Origin: a virus
DNA: 32,262 nucleotides
Direction: 5' to 3' (one strand)
IMG/VR virus record: IMGVR_UViG_3300021347_000019
Location: 1-32,262 of that record
A model generated the notes under the pieces. It was not told the origin of the DNA, did not search any database, and saw only the letters and a program-made list of their open reading frames with translations. Every line of letters starts with the position of its first letter. Within the stretch, counting starts at the first letter, position 1. The position numbers were made by a program, and so were the translations under genes. This document shows positions 1 to 9,500 of this stretch, piece by piece.

Positions 1-22
1 AAACAATAAATTTATATTTCAT
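1..22 (-). CDS. 5' end of the 47-residue protein (partial; full copy at 31987-32130)
   Basis: Only the first seven codons (MKYKFIV) lie here, cut by the window edge. The ATG is at 22 on the minus strand and is preceded by GGAGG five bases upstream. The complete gene is at the right end of the window. The one base that differs between the copies changes AAA to AAG, both lysine. Confidence 0.75.
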
Positions 23-154
23 CTTTACCTCCTAAAATGGTATTTCAACGTCATCATCTATATGAACGTCTGTTGTTTGATCGTTACTAAATCCATCTGT
101 ACGTGGTGTTGAGTCACCAACACGACAAGATAAGAACTTTGTTGCACCATCTTT
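1..154. repeat. Left copy of the terminal redundancy (equals 32109-32262)
   Basis: Bases 1-154 recur at 32109-32262 with three mismatches (17 T/C, 131 T/C and 140 T/G, left/right). One gene tail and one gene head read through both copies, so the window is a linearised circular or circularly permuted molecule of about 32,108 bp. All three mismatches are silent third-position changes in the two genes they touch, which points to natural strain variation rather than sequencing error. A genuine short terminal repeat is less likely, because the overlap simply stops inside a gene. Confidence 0.9.
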
Positions 155-436
155 GGATACAGTTTTCCAAGCAGCTATCCTACGTTTCTGTTCACCATTG
201 AATTGTACTGGCCCAGAAAAGTCAGGTGCTTTCTCATTTGTCTTTTCATTTTCGTACATAGTACCTACTTTTTGGTACACATCTCTAGCAATCTTGCCAT
301 CAGGCAATGAAGACTTAATGATTACTACTCTGTACTCATTACGATTGCTATCCATCTTACCTTGCACAAGCAGACTTTCATCTGCTCGTGGTTTGAATAG
401 GCTACCTCTGTCTGTGTTATCATAATCCATCGTCAT
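32..436 (-). CDS. Small ssDNA-binding-like protein with SSB-type acidic tail (DUF736-like)
   Basis: A protein of 134 residues from the ATG at 436, or 132 from the ATG at 430, which lies a better distance from AAGGAG. A longer reading from 529 would overlap the upstream gene by over 100 bases and is rejected. The middle of the protein (GTMYEN, PDFSGPV, RRIAAWKTVSKDG, KFLSCRV) resembles the DUF736 family of small, probably OB-fold proteins. The last residues, DVHIDDDVEIPF, match the acidic, Ile-Pro-Phe-ending tail by which bacterial SSB proteins recruit partners. Directly downstream of an ERF annealing protein and an exonuclease, a role in coating single-stranded DNA during recombination is likely. 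The function is inferred; the acidic tail is seen directly. Confidence 0.75.
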   Translation of the reverse strand: MTMDYDNTDRGSLFKPRADESLLVQGKMDSNRNEYRVVIIKSSLPDGKIARDVYQKVGTMYENEKTNEKAPDFSGPVQFNGEQKRRIAAWKTVSKDGATKFLSCRVGDSTPRTDGFSNDQTTDVHIDDDVEIPF

Positions 437-917
437 GTTCTCCTTGTGATGATTTACTGTTCCCAGTTTTGATTGAAGGCTTGCTTGCCAAGTTACCATC
501 GTCATCTTCTGATGGTAATCCGTACACACTCTGCAAAGTGTATCTCTTTAAGTAGGTTATCGCTGCTCCCAGTTTTTGTGGGTTCTGTAGTGAAGCAGGT
601 TGTAATATAATAGGACACTCTGATACATATGAGTTGTCATCATTTATGTGATGCACAGTAGTACGAACAACTGGTGTTGGTGTATACTCAAGATCTTGTA
701 TATATGAAATCTCTTGTGTAAAGTATAAACCAAATTTATTTCCTTGATTCACTGCTTCTATTACAGCTTCCAAAGTAGCATAGTTACTATGAAAGTGTGG
801 GTTCTTACCATCTTTGCTTGCACTGATGGATAGTTTTTGAAATTCAAGCATAGCAGTCTTTAAGTTATATGCTTTACTTGAGTCTTGTTTTTTGTTAGTA
901 GTTTTAGTATCTATCAT
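420..917 (-). CDS. erf: ERF-family single-strand annealing protein
   Basis: A 165-residue protein recognisable as an ERF (essential recombination function) protein, the P22-type family that anneals complementary single strands in phage recombination. Family signatures are NYATLEAVIEAV at residues 45-56, NPQKLGAAITYLKRYTL at 112-128, and the acidic EDDDGN at 137-142. A hydrophilic, probably disordered tail follows. The ATG at 917 sits five bases after GGAGG; an in-frame TTG twelve bases upstream is part of the ribosome-binding region and is not used. The gene lies between the exonuclease and the SSB-like protein, whose start overlaps this gene's end. Such exonuclease/annealer/SSB sets act together to repair or concatenate phage DNA. 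Confidence 0.9.
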   Translation of the reverse strand: MIDTKTTNKKQDSSKAYNLKTAMLEFQKLSISASKDGKNPHFHSNYATLEAVIEAVNQGNKFGLYFTQEISYIQDLEYTPTPVVRTTVHHINDDNSYVSECPIILQPASLQNPQKLGAAITYLKRYTLQSVYGLPSEDDDGNLASKPSIKTGNSKSSQGEHDDGL

Positions 918-965
918 ATTGACCTCCAAAATGTTATAGATATGAAAGGGTAAGTATTGATCGGC

Positions 966-1808
966 TTACCCTTTCTTTGTTACACGCACCGATCCACGTT
1001 TATCTCTCTTAACTGAAATCAGATCATTGTATACCTCTCTTTCATTCGGTCTGATCTCTTCTCTCAAGGCTTTCTTTGCAGCCTCAAATGTTTTTGCAGC
1101 ATCTTCATGTTGCAAATATTGTTGTGTATATTCTGTAAAGCTATTGCTTTGTGATGCATCTCGTGCAGTCATCTTGTTGATAGGTACACTATCAATGTAT
1201 GCAGATGCATTACGTTTAAGTACATCATTGTGATAGTTATTATCATCAGGCTCTGAGTTATGCACAATGTGATCCCAAAACATTCTTATGTTATCTTGCA
1301 TTAACTCTAAATATTCTTGCGATGGATATACTTCTACTGCCTTCCATTGATTACCAAAGATAACTGAGAATATCATCTTGTTGAGCTTGGCAATCCATAT
1401 GTAGAATTGTAGTTGTGGCATATAATATTCAAGCATTTTATCCATAGTATTGTAGGAGTACGTATGCTTACATTCTATACCAATGTATTCTATCTCGCCT
1501 TCAGTATTGAAACCACTAAAGCCATCTAATGTACCTTTAAGTTTAATCAAACCATATTGCATTTGTCTTGCAGCTTGTTTGTTAAATGTAAGTAAGTAAT
1601 TATTTTCAGCCCATTCAATATTAAAATCTTCTGTGGCTAATCCTAGTTGTACATTGAATTGATGTGATAAGTCAGGTCTACCTTGCAAACCTTTCTTGAT
1701 TCTCCATAGCTCGTTCCATTCACCATTCATAATTTTTATCATGTCAGAGCCACGAATGTAGTCTTCAATGTGTGGCGATTGGGTAGGGTTGATTGTGCTA
1801 ACTGTCAT
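966..1808 (-). CDS. YqaJ-type recombination exonuclease (PD-(D/E)XK fold)
   Basis: A 280-residue protein of the YqaJ/lambda-exonuclease superfamily, the nuclease partner of phage annealing proteins. The PD-(D/E)XK core is visible: Glu60 in QLGLATE, Asp95 in LKGTLDG, and Glu112-X-Lys114 in IGIECKHT. A Gln/Tyr-rich helix (MPQLQFYIWIAK) follows, as in other YqaJ proteins. The enzyme should resect double-stranded ends to give single strands for the ERF protein encoded next. The ATG at 1808 follows GGAGG by five bases. It is the first gene after a good promoter (1842-1870) and a terminator (1887-1922), so exonuclease, ERF and SSB-like protein form their own transcription unit. Confidence 0.88.
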   Translation of the reverse strand: MTVSTINPTQSPHIEDYIRGSDMIKIMNGEWNELWRIKKGLQGRPDLSHQFNVQLGLATEDFNIEWAENNYLLTFNKQAARQMQYGLIKLKGTLDGFSGFNTEGEIEYIGIECKHTYSYNTMDKMLEYYMPQLQFYIWIAKLNKMIFSVIFGNQWKAVEVYPSQEYLELMQDNIRMFWDHIVHNSEPDDNNYHNDVLKRNASAYIDSVPINKMTARDASQSNSFTEYTQQYLQHEDAAKTFEAAKKALREEIRPNEREVYNDLISVKRDKRGSVRVTKKG

Positions 1809-1841
1809 ATTAACCTCCACGTTATATAGTTAGTTGCTATC

Positions 1842-1870
1842 AGCATATCATTTTTATTTAATGTTATCAA
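1842..1870 (-). promoter_or_regulatory. Sigma-70-type promoter for the recombination cassette
   Basis: On the minus strand a -35 TTGATA (1865-1870), a 17-base spacer and a -10 TATGCT (1842-1847) precede the exonuclease start by about 35 bases. It lies between an intrinsic terminator and a strong ribosome-binding site, where a new promoter is expected. Confidence 0.6.
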
Positions 1871-1878
1871 GTATTTAA

Positions 1879-1922
1879 GAAAAAAAAGGTAGGTAATCGC
1901 CCTGAGAATTAATTACCTACCT
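1879..1922 (-). terminator. Intrinsic terminator, leftward transcription
   Basis: An 11-bp perfect stem (1887-1897 with 1912-1922, 14-base loop) is followed on the minus strand by a run of U residues (complement of 1879-1886). It ends the transcript that comes from 2661-2011 and upstream genes. Confidence 0.75.
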
Positions 1923-1924
1923 AT

Positions 1925-2006
1925 AAAAAGTTGTGTTGATAATGTAGGAAGCCACAACTTTTTTGCATCAGCTTTAATTAACTAGTAAGGTAAAACTTAA
2001 AGCTGA
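1925..2006. repeat. Two further tandem hairpins before the terminator
   Basis: An 11-bp perfect stem (1925-1935 with 1953-1963) and a 10-bp perfect stem (1968-1977 with 1997-2006) stand head to tail with the terminator hairpin. The three stems fill almost the whole gap between two genes. They may stabilise the 3' end of the leftward transcript; the 1968-2006 hairpin is also followed by a T run on the plus strand. Confidence 0.7.
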
Positions 2007-2010
2007 ATTT

Positions 2011-2661
2011 TTAACAAGCATTTAAATATTTATTATGATCATTTTTATCTGAGTAAGTTTCTATTTTACTCAGTATATTATCTACTAATTGAACACGTCT
2101 ATGATAAGATGTGTCAGTATATTTGATAAACTCAGCTAATGATGGAAAGAATGTACTGGTTCTACATATCTCGTCACACGCAGCCTTAAGTATATCAGCA
2201 GGTATATGAGATAGCTTTGAAGCATACACTCTGCACTTCAAAGCTAAGTCTGCCTCAGTTAGTCTTGCTTGTGCAGTAGTACAAACCAAGACCTCCATGA
2301 TCCAGTTCTCTATAGTCGTTTGATCAGCACAAACCATTAGCTTCTTCATCAAGCCAATAGTTTTTCTGTGTTGTTCTTTTTGTTCTTCGATTGTGCCACT
2401 GAAGATGTTACCACGTGGTAGCACCCATCTTTTGAAATCATATTCTGCTGTAACAGATTCACTTATTACGCAGTTCAGCATGGACTCTAGCAAAGAAACT
2501 GTTAGTGTTGTTGCTCTGCTTGGTGTTATTTCTTTTTGCTGGGTTAGCACTAAGTCTGCGAGTCTTTGATCTTGCACACCATTTTTTATACTCATTATCC
2601 CAGTCATCTCTTCTGACTTGGTTACGGATGTTGAAGTATTTAAAGTACTTAGTTTCTTCAT
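2011..2661 (-). CDS. Hypothetical protein, possible helicase-loader-like replication protein
   Basis: A 216-residue protein I cannot assign firmly. The C-terminal half contains a helical stretch, KLSHIPADILKAACDEICRT, followed by FFPSLAEFI. This pattern resembles the region of G39P/DnaT-like phage helicase loaders in which 'P..I...A...L' is followed by 'FFPT..E'. The N-terminal 50 residues are Ser/Thr-rich and polar. The ATG at 2661 follows GGAGG by nine bases. The gene is the last before the triple-hairpin terminator and sits among recombination and nuclease genes, which fits a DNA-replication role. No helicase is encoded for it to load, so it would have to act on the host helicase. This functional reading is tentative. 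Confidence 0.7.
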   Translation of the reverse strand: MKKLSTLNTSTSVTKSEEMTGIMSIKNGVQDQRLADLVLTQQKEITPSRATTLTVSLLESMLNCVISESVTAEYDFKRWVLPRGNIFSGTIEEQKEQHRKTIGLMKKLMVCADQTTIENWIMEVLVCTTAQARLTEADLALKCRVYASKLSHIPADILKAACDEICRTSTFFPSLAEFIKYTDTSYHRRVQLVDNILSKIETYSDKNDHNKYLNAC

Positions 2662-2731
2662 TGTGGTTTACCTCCTTTATTTGTTGTTGTAGATCACTGC
2701 TTGGTTGCCAAGCTGCAGTTAAGTATTTCAT
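2459..2731 (-). CDS. Possible overlapping small ORF (uncertain)
   Basis: A 90-codon frame begins at an ATG that overlaps the stop of the zinc protein (ATGA), the usual coupling in this operon. It then runs about 200 bases into the 216-residue gene in another frame. Its first 24 codons fill the gap between the two genes, otherwise an unexplained 66 bases. The product would be hydrophilic and basic (WQPSSDLQQQIKEV near the start). So long an overlap is unusual, so it may be spurious or only a short coupling peptide. Confidence 0.25.
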   Translation of the reverse strand: MKYLTAAWQPSSDLQQQIKEVNHNEETKYFKYFNIRNQVRRDDWDNEYKKWCARSKTRRLSANPAKRNNTKQSNNTNSFFARVHAELRNK

Positions 2732-2913
2732 TTGATCTCCGATAATTTAACATCTAATTCTGCATACCTCATAGGTAGAACAATATCATTGTTACACTTA
2801 TTACAGCATCTACCCTCACCTACTGGCTGTGCATTATTACCTTCAGTCCAATATATATTACCATCATCATCACGATCAGGCTCAATATTTTTGTGACATA
2901 TTACGCATATCAT
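2728..2913 (-). CDS. Small CXXC zinc-binding protein
   Basis: A 61-residue protein with two cysteine pairs, CVIC (residues 3-6) and CCNKC (36-40), which with the intervening WTEGNNAQP stretch form a zinc-ribbon-like knuckle. Small proteins of this pattern are common in early regions of marine phages, but I know of no demonstrated function. Nucleic-acid binding or adaptor roles are usual for such folds. The ATG at 2913 follows GGAGG by seven bases and overlaps the stop of the resolvase-like gene by four bases, so the two are probably translated together. Confidence 0.75.
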   Translation of the reverse strand: MICVICHKNIEPDRDDDGNIYWTEGNNAQPVGEGRCCNKCNNDIVLPMRYAELDVKLSEIK

Positions 2914-3221
2914 TTTATAACCTCCTTAAATATTTTATCTGGTATGATCGCTACCCATTTAGGGTCACCAGTTTTACGTTTGTATATAGCAAGATCTCTA
3001 TTTTCTAATACTTTAAAAGGATTAGGAAAGCCATCAACAGATCTATACTTAATCTCAACAACATATTCTTTGCCATTGATTACTAGCTTGATGTCACCAG
3101 TATGTTCACCACCAAGACTACCTGATAGTGGTACTTTTTTTACAGGTAATTTCCATGATTTGAATAATTTTACAAACCAATTCTCATGGTAGTTACCTTT
3201 TATCTTACTCTTCGAGGGCAT
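2910..3221 (-). CDS. Holliday-junction-resolvase-like nuclease (Hjc/PD-(D/E)XK type)
   Basis: A 103-residue protein with the layout of archaeal/phage Hjc-type resolvases. The basic start SKSKIKGNYHE carries Glu13. A PLSGSL segment (31-36) leads to Asp43 in HTGDIKL, and Glu56-Ile-Lys58 in YVVEIKYR completes the PD-(D/E)XK site. The C-terminus has the usual second lobe (DLAIYKRK, WVAI). It should cut branched DNA formed by the ERF/exonuclease pathway or by replication before packaging. The ATG at 3221 lies inside the end of the preceding small gene (17-base overlap), with a purine-rich GTAAAG just upstream. Confidence 0.78.
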   Translation of the reverse strand: MPSKSKIKGNYHENWFVKLFKSWKLPVKKVPLSGSLGGEHTGDIKLVINGKEYVVEIKYRSVDGFPNPFKVLENRDLAIYKRKTGDPKWVAIIPDKIFKEVIK

Positions 3222-3363
3222 CTTTACACTTCTTCATTATAGATTTTAATGTTTTATATGTATCAGTATGTCTATCCTCTTCATTAGTGTAAAAACTTTC
3301 CTGTATAAATTTCATTGCAACATTTATTGCAATCAAATCAGTACGTGTAAATATTGAATCCAT
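3205..3363 (-). CDS. Hypothetical 52-residue protein
   Basis: A small ORF (MDSIFTRTDLIAINVAMK at its start, KKCKDALEE at its end). Its ATG overlaps the TAA of the XRE gene (TAATG), and its end overlaps the resolvase start by 17 bases, so it fits the coupled operon exactly. It is mixed hydrophobic and charged, probably helical, with one cysteine. No family recognised. Confidence 0.65.
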   Translation of the reverse strand: MDSIFTRTDLIAINVAMKFIQESFYTNEEDRHTDTYKTLKSIMKKCKDALEE

Positions 3364-3593
3364 TAAAACTCTCCATCATTTAATGTTACAGTTAGATAAA
3401 CTTGCAATGATTCGCACCAACATAGCAAGTTAAATAGTCTTGGCTCTTTATTTTTTCTCTCCCAATCGCCAAGAGTTTTGGTATCAGTACCTATTTCCAT
3501 AGCTAGTTTTTCTATGGTTAGGCCTTGTTCTTTTCTTTTATTTATTAGTGTTTCTATTATTTTGTTGTACTGATACCTTTGCTCAGGTGTCAT
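3363..3593 (-). CDS. XRE/Cro-type helix-turn-helix regulator
   Basis: A 76-residue protein whose middle, KEQGLTIEKLAMEIGTDTKTLGDWERKNKEP (written here as the segment from about residue 21), is a standard helix-turn-helix of the XRE/Cro family, with turn Gly and the WERG-like WERKNKEP end. Confidence 0.
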   Translation of the reverse strand: MTPEQRYQYNKIIETLINKRKEQGLTIEKLAMEIGTDTKTLGDWERKNKEPRLFNLLCWCESLQVYLTVTLNDGEF

Positions 3594-6500
3594 GCGTTCC
3601 TATAGTTTCTATTGTTTGCTGTCATACCTGCAGGTTGTTTGTTATCGTCTTTGTCAGGCATGAATCTTACATTCAAAAAGAAATCCATATAACTATTTAT
3701 CTTTACAACACCAAACCTATCTTGTTCTGATAGTTCTATAGCTACATCTTCAAATCTTTCTTCCATATTATTGCTCCTTATATAAATTAAATTGATGTCT
3801 TAATCCGTAATATGCATCATTCAGTTGTTTTATTTGAGATAAACTTATGTCTTGATCTTCATAAATACTATCTAAAACATCATTTAATATATCATGAATG
3901 TTTTGTATTGCTTTAATTTGTTCTTTGTTTAAATTTACAATTTTGTTGTTTTGTTTAGTCACAATGACCTCCATAAAAAGGGGGATAACCCTCCCTATTA
4001 TCCCCTATTAATTAGTGCTACTTACTAGTGGGCAAACAATCATTAGGCATAGGAGGACACAATGATTGCACTAGTAAGTAGCTTCTCTCTAACAATATCT
4101 ACCTTGTAATAATTGTTTTTACTTTAACAAATGAAAACATAGGCCGTTTAAAGACTGTGACCTTTCGGCTTGTTAGAGTGAATACCTATACAGCTTGATA
4201 CTGTTTACGTAATTGTTCATCAAGCCACAACTCTTGCGAATCGTCAAGCTGATCTGCATATATTGTTTCCCACATCTTTGTGGTTTTGACAGTCATCTTG
4301 TTAACCCACACCTCTGAGTTATCATTGCCGTATGGCTGTGCCACATCAACCATATGCTGAAACATTGATCGATAGTTTTCTGGTGATGCAATGCGTGATA
4401 TCTCAGTGCATAACTTGAGTTCTTTTGTTGTGTATGTAATCATTCGCTTCTAGCCTCCACTAGTTTGTATGTTAGTTCTTGTGCGATACTATCTATTATT
4501 TCTACTTCTATTTTATATTCTTCGCACATAGACATGAACTTATCAACAGACATATCAGCTACTTTCTCATATGTTTGTTCTAATAGTTGTTCGTAATATT
4601 GATTAGACATTTGTTATCTCCTCTATACTTTCTATTTCTTCGTTTCTATAACCTACGACTTTTTGTTTTAGTACATCTACCCAATACAAATCCCATGTTA
4701 TTTCTTTTTTGTTTTTAGCTTTTACAATATACTTTGTTAGCATTTCTGTATTAGTAATTACTTCAAATTGTTTCATTGTATTACCTCCTGTGTGTTAGTA
4801 AATATTTTGTTGTTGTGTTGTAAGTATTTAGTGAACGCATTGTTACGTTCAACCTTAGTCTTCTCTGGTCGTGATACTTCTGTTGGGTGTGATGCCCAGT
4901 GTGTGACTGTATTGTATAGACTCCATACTGTGCGACCCATCTCTTTTTTGTATTGTGACCATAGTCTTTCAAGGTTATATACCTGCGTTGCATTGTAGTA
5001 CTTCCCATCTATTGTTGGTCTTGCTGAGTAACATAGCTTCTCAAACAACATTGTTGCTACTGTATCTGCTACACTTTGTTTGTGCCATGCTTTGTACTTG
5101 GCTTCACTATTACGAAACACATCAAGTGAATGTTCCAGATGCTCAAAGTTATAGTTGAATATACCATTGTGCTTGAGTTTGAAGTTAGCAATCTTATCAG
5201 GTGTAGTACATTCATTCATGCAGAACATACGCAAGCCATACGCATTGATCATCACTGACCACATACCATTGTATGAGTTACGTAATGTTATCTGATAAGC
5301 AATGTAATCATTGAGTGATGGATCTTCTATCAAGATATCTTTGCAAGTAAACTTGGCTACCATCAATGCACCATTGTCGTGCATACGTACATTGACATGA
5401 TAGTTCTTAGATATACGATCAAGGATATCTATTACAGGATTTACTACATCTTGATGTAACACTGGTCTATATTGCAATGAGTGTGTTGCTAGATACTCAT
5501 TGGTATCAGATCGTATCAGTGCAACACGATCAGGTATTGGTATGTCACCTGATGGATCGTCATCTACATTAGCTTTGATTGGTACAGTTTCTATTGGGAA
5601 AGCATAGTCTTCCCAATGATCTGCAGTTAGTCTTTCTAGTCCTGATTTAGTCATGTGATTCATATTGTCCTCCATATTGAATCGTTAAAATATATGCCAT
5701 ACAGCATAGAGTATGTACCCAAAGATACAAAACAATGTGCATGACAGACCTAATTCTACAAGCATATCCCTGTAGTACTTAGATTTGTAACCAGTATCAC
5801 TGGCATTATCTATATGTAATTTTAAAAGAAATTTTTTCATGTGAATCTCCTATTTGTATAAAACTTTGAAGCAAATAATATTAATTATAAAAATATTACT
5901 TAACCTTTTACAATGTTTAGTTTTACATTGATTTGTCTTTGTACTTTGTTTTTGTAGTACAATATTTTATTGTAAGACCTACATTTAAATAGTATGTGGT
6001 ATTTATATTTTAGATAGTACATTGCACAAAGCCCTCGTGGTTGACATAAAAAAAGGACAGATTGCTCTGCCCTTTTGTTAGATTAGATGGTTTCTTGGAC
6101 TGGCTTAAAATCTTTGCCTAAGATATCATTCACAGCATTAAGTACCTGCGATACATCTTTAGTAGAAGATTTCTTGTAAGGCTTCCACTGTTCGCCAGTT
6201 ACTTCTCTGTAGACTGCTTTGTCGGTATCAAATCTCTCAGTCAATTCAAGAAGTTCATCGTTCATTCTTTGGAAGATGTCAACCTTCTTTGCCAACTTAA
6301 CGTCAACTATTTCTGTACCTTCTGCAGGTGCTAGAGAAACAATCTCTTCTCTGAGATCTGACATTTGTTGAGTTTTGTACTGAATGGAATTATTTGATGA
6401 GTAACAAGCATCTCTTGCTATAGATTGTCGTAAATACTCATTATGTTCGCCTTTGTGATGCATTACAACAGCTAGTTTAAGTTGAAATAATCCTGTGTTT

Positions 6501-9500
6501 ACATTATTAGTCTTTTTCATGTTTTTCTCCTTTTAATAAATGATTCAGGGAATCTGAATCATGGTGTTACGAGATCATGGCGATCTGGAATACAACAAGA
6601 ATCTAGGTTGTAGATCTTAGTCCGAATCACAGATTCGGCAACGGATCACAACGCTTATTCTTGTTGTACTGTATCACAGCAAAGGGCGAACAAAAGAAAG
6701 CGTCGCACCTCTTAGTGCGACACATTCGCCCTGCAGTTCTACAGATCGCTGTGATAACGTATCACCATTCTTGGATTCAGATTGCCGGAATCATGCAATT
6801 AAAAGGGTCTAGAAAAACACGAAAAAGAGTAATAATCCTTGTAAACGCAGGATTATTTCAATGCAAAACTCGCTGTTCCTTTTAGTATGCATCACAATTT
6901 TAGTAGGCGATAAATAATGTGTATTTTACTAAACGACAATCTAGGCCTAGCAAGAGATGCTATGGCTACTCTCAAAGAATTATGTTCAGTATGAAACTCT
7001 TTACAAATGCCTGATCCAGATAAGATATTAGTTGAGGTTGCTCCTGCTGATGGTTAAGGAAATGGTTGACTTAAGTTACTAGGCAAAGATTGATATCGAA
7101 CCAAAGATCTCTTATGAACGATAGGACTTTGCAGAGTTGACTGATAGTTTGCCATGCCGACAGTCTACAGAGAAGTACCTGACTAATATGGTTAGCCTTA
7201 CAATCTTCTACTGAAGATGTAAGACTAAGCAGGTACTTCCTGCAGAATGATATTGCAAGGCAAAGATCAGTCCGAGAAACTATCGTATGATAACAAAAGA
7301 CAAGGCAGAGTAATCTGCCACCTTTTGTTAGGTCAAGCACAAAGAAACTAATAGCCGAACACTTCAGTGTTCGCCCTTACTTGGCTTTGTGCTTTGCCTT
7401 TTAGTATGGTGAAAGTAACTTAAGTCCTTGTTTTTACAAGAGAATAAAAAAGCCCTTGACAGGGCTTTTAACACCCTTCATAAAAAGGGGGTAAGGGGGA
7501 TTCTCTTGTTAAAACAGCTTAAGTTAACCAAAAAACAGATGACGTTAGTTGATACGATTGTAGCAACTGGTTGTAGTGTTAAAGAGGCTAGTGCAAAGTC
7601 TGGATACGCAAAAGGTGAATCAGGAAGAGTGACAGCCAGTAAGACTTTGCGATTGCCTCATGTCCAAGAGTATATGCAACAGCGAATAAGAGAGAGCATA
7701 GGTTTAAATGCTACGATAGCTTCTAGGAAGGTACTGGACTTAGCGAGTAGTGCTAAGTCTGAGTACGTACAGCTAGAAGCGAGTAAGGATATACTAGATA
7801 GGGCAGGGTATAAGCCAGTAGATAAAGCAATGCATTTAGTTCAGGGTAATATCTCTGTAAGTATAGACCTAAGCTAGACTAGGGGGTCAAAAAAAGGTAG
7901 TTACTACATTGACAGTGGTCCTCTACAAACATTATAGTTCAAAAAGGTACGTTATGATTGAAATACATTTTAGATTGTTTAAACTGTTCAATAAGATTAG
8001 TAACTACTTCTATGGGGAATACTGTAGACGTTTGGATAGAAGACGAGGAAGATAGACATGGCTAAGACACCTGCATGGACACGCAAGGAGGGTAAGAATC
8101 CTAAGGGTGGGTTAAATGCAAAGGGTCGTGCTTCTTATAAGGGAGGCACATTGAAGCCACCAGTTAAGAGTGGTGATAATCCCAGACGAGCTTCTTTTTT
8201 AGCTCGGATGGCAGGTATGAGAGGGCCAGAGAGAGATGCTAAAGGTAAACCTACTAGATTATTGTTATCGCTTAGGGCATGGGGTGCTTCAAGCAAAGCA
8301 GATGCTCGTGCAAAGGCTAGAGCAATTAGTAAGAGAAACAAGGCTAAGAAAAAGGCTTAAAAATTTTTTTAACTTGAAAAAGGAGACTGCTATGCCAATG
8401 GGTAAAGGAACATATGGATCACAGAAGGGAAGACCACCTAAGAAGAAGATGGGTGCAGGTCTTACAGCCAAGCAAAAGACATTGCCTAAATCATTACAGG
8501 CTAAAATTATGAAGGCTAAGAAAAAGTAATGGCAGTCAATGCTGCAGGAAACTACACCAAACCTGCCATGAGAAAGGCTTTGTTTAATAGGATCAAAGCG
8601 AGTAACAAGGGTGGTAAGTCAGGTCAATGGAGTGCTAGGAAGGCACAGATGTTGGCAAAGCAATATAAGGCAAAAGGTGGTGGTTATAGATAATGGCACT
8701 AGCAAAGTCACAGAGATCGTTACGTGCATGGACTAGACAGAAATGGCGAACTAAATCTGGCAAGCCTAGTACACAAGGGCCAAAAGCAACTGGTGAACGT
8801 TATTTACCTGAGAAAGCAATTAAGGCTCTTAGTGCCAGTGAATACGCAGCCTCTTCGGCTGCTAAACGAAAAGCAGTTAGAGCAGGTAGACAAGTATCTA
8901 AACAGCCCAAAAAGATTGCTGCAAAAACGAAAAGATTTAGATCTTATTCATAGGATAACAGAATGAGTTTCTTACATACTTTAAAGGTAGAAGAAAGACG
9001 AATACTTCGTGAGGTGGTTAAAAGAGTCCACCTGAAACATCACCCTGAACAATTTTGTACAGATCGAGAGGCAGATAAAGTTATTGCTGTTATAGGGCCT
9101 GAGACTGTAGATACATTGTTAAGAATAGGGGTTAATACGAACATTGATAACGTTTAAATACAAACCTGATGGTGAAGTACTTAAAGCATTTATGAAAGAT
9201 AATACATTCTTTCGAGGGATCAGAGGGCCAGTCGGTAGTGGAAAGTCTGTAGCTTGTTGTATTGAAATATTCAGACGAGCATTAATGCAGGAGAAATCTG
9301 AGAATGGTAAACGCAAAAGTCGTTGGGCTATTATCAGAAACACGAATCCACAACTAAGAACAACAACTATCAAGACATGGTTAGATTGGTTTCCTGAGGA
9401 GGATTGGGGGAAGTTCCAATGGTCTGTGCCCTATACACATCACATTACACAGGCTGATCTTGATATGGAAGTAATCTTTCTTGCTTTAGATCGGCCAGAA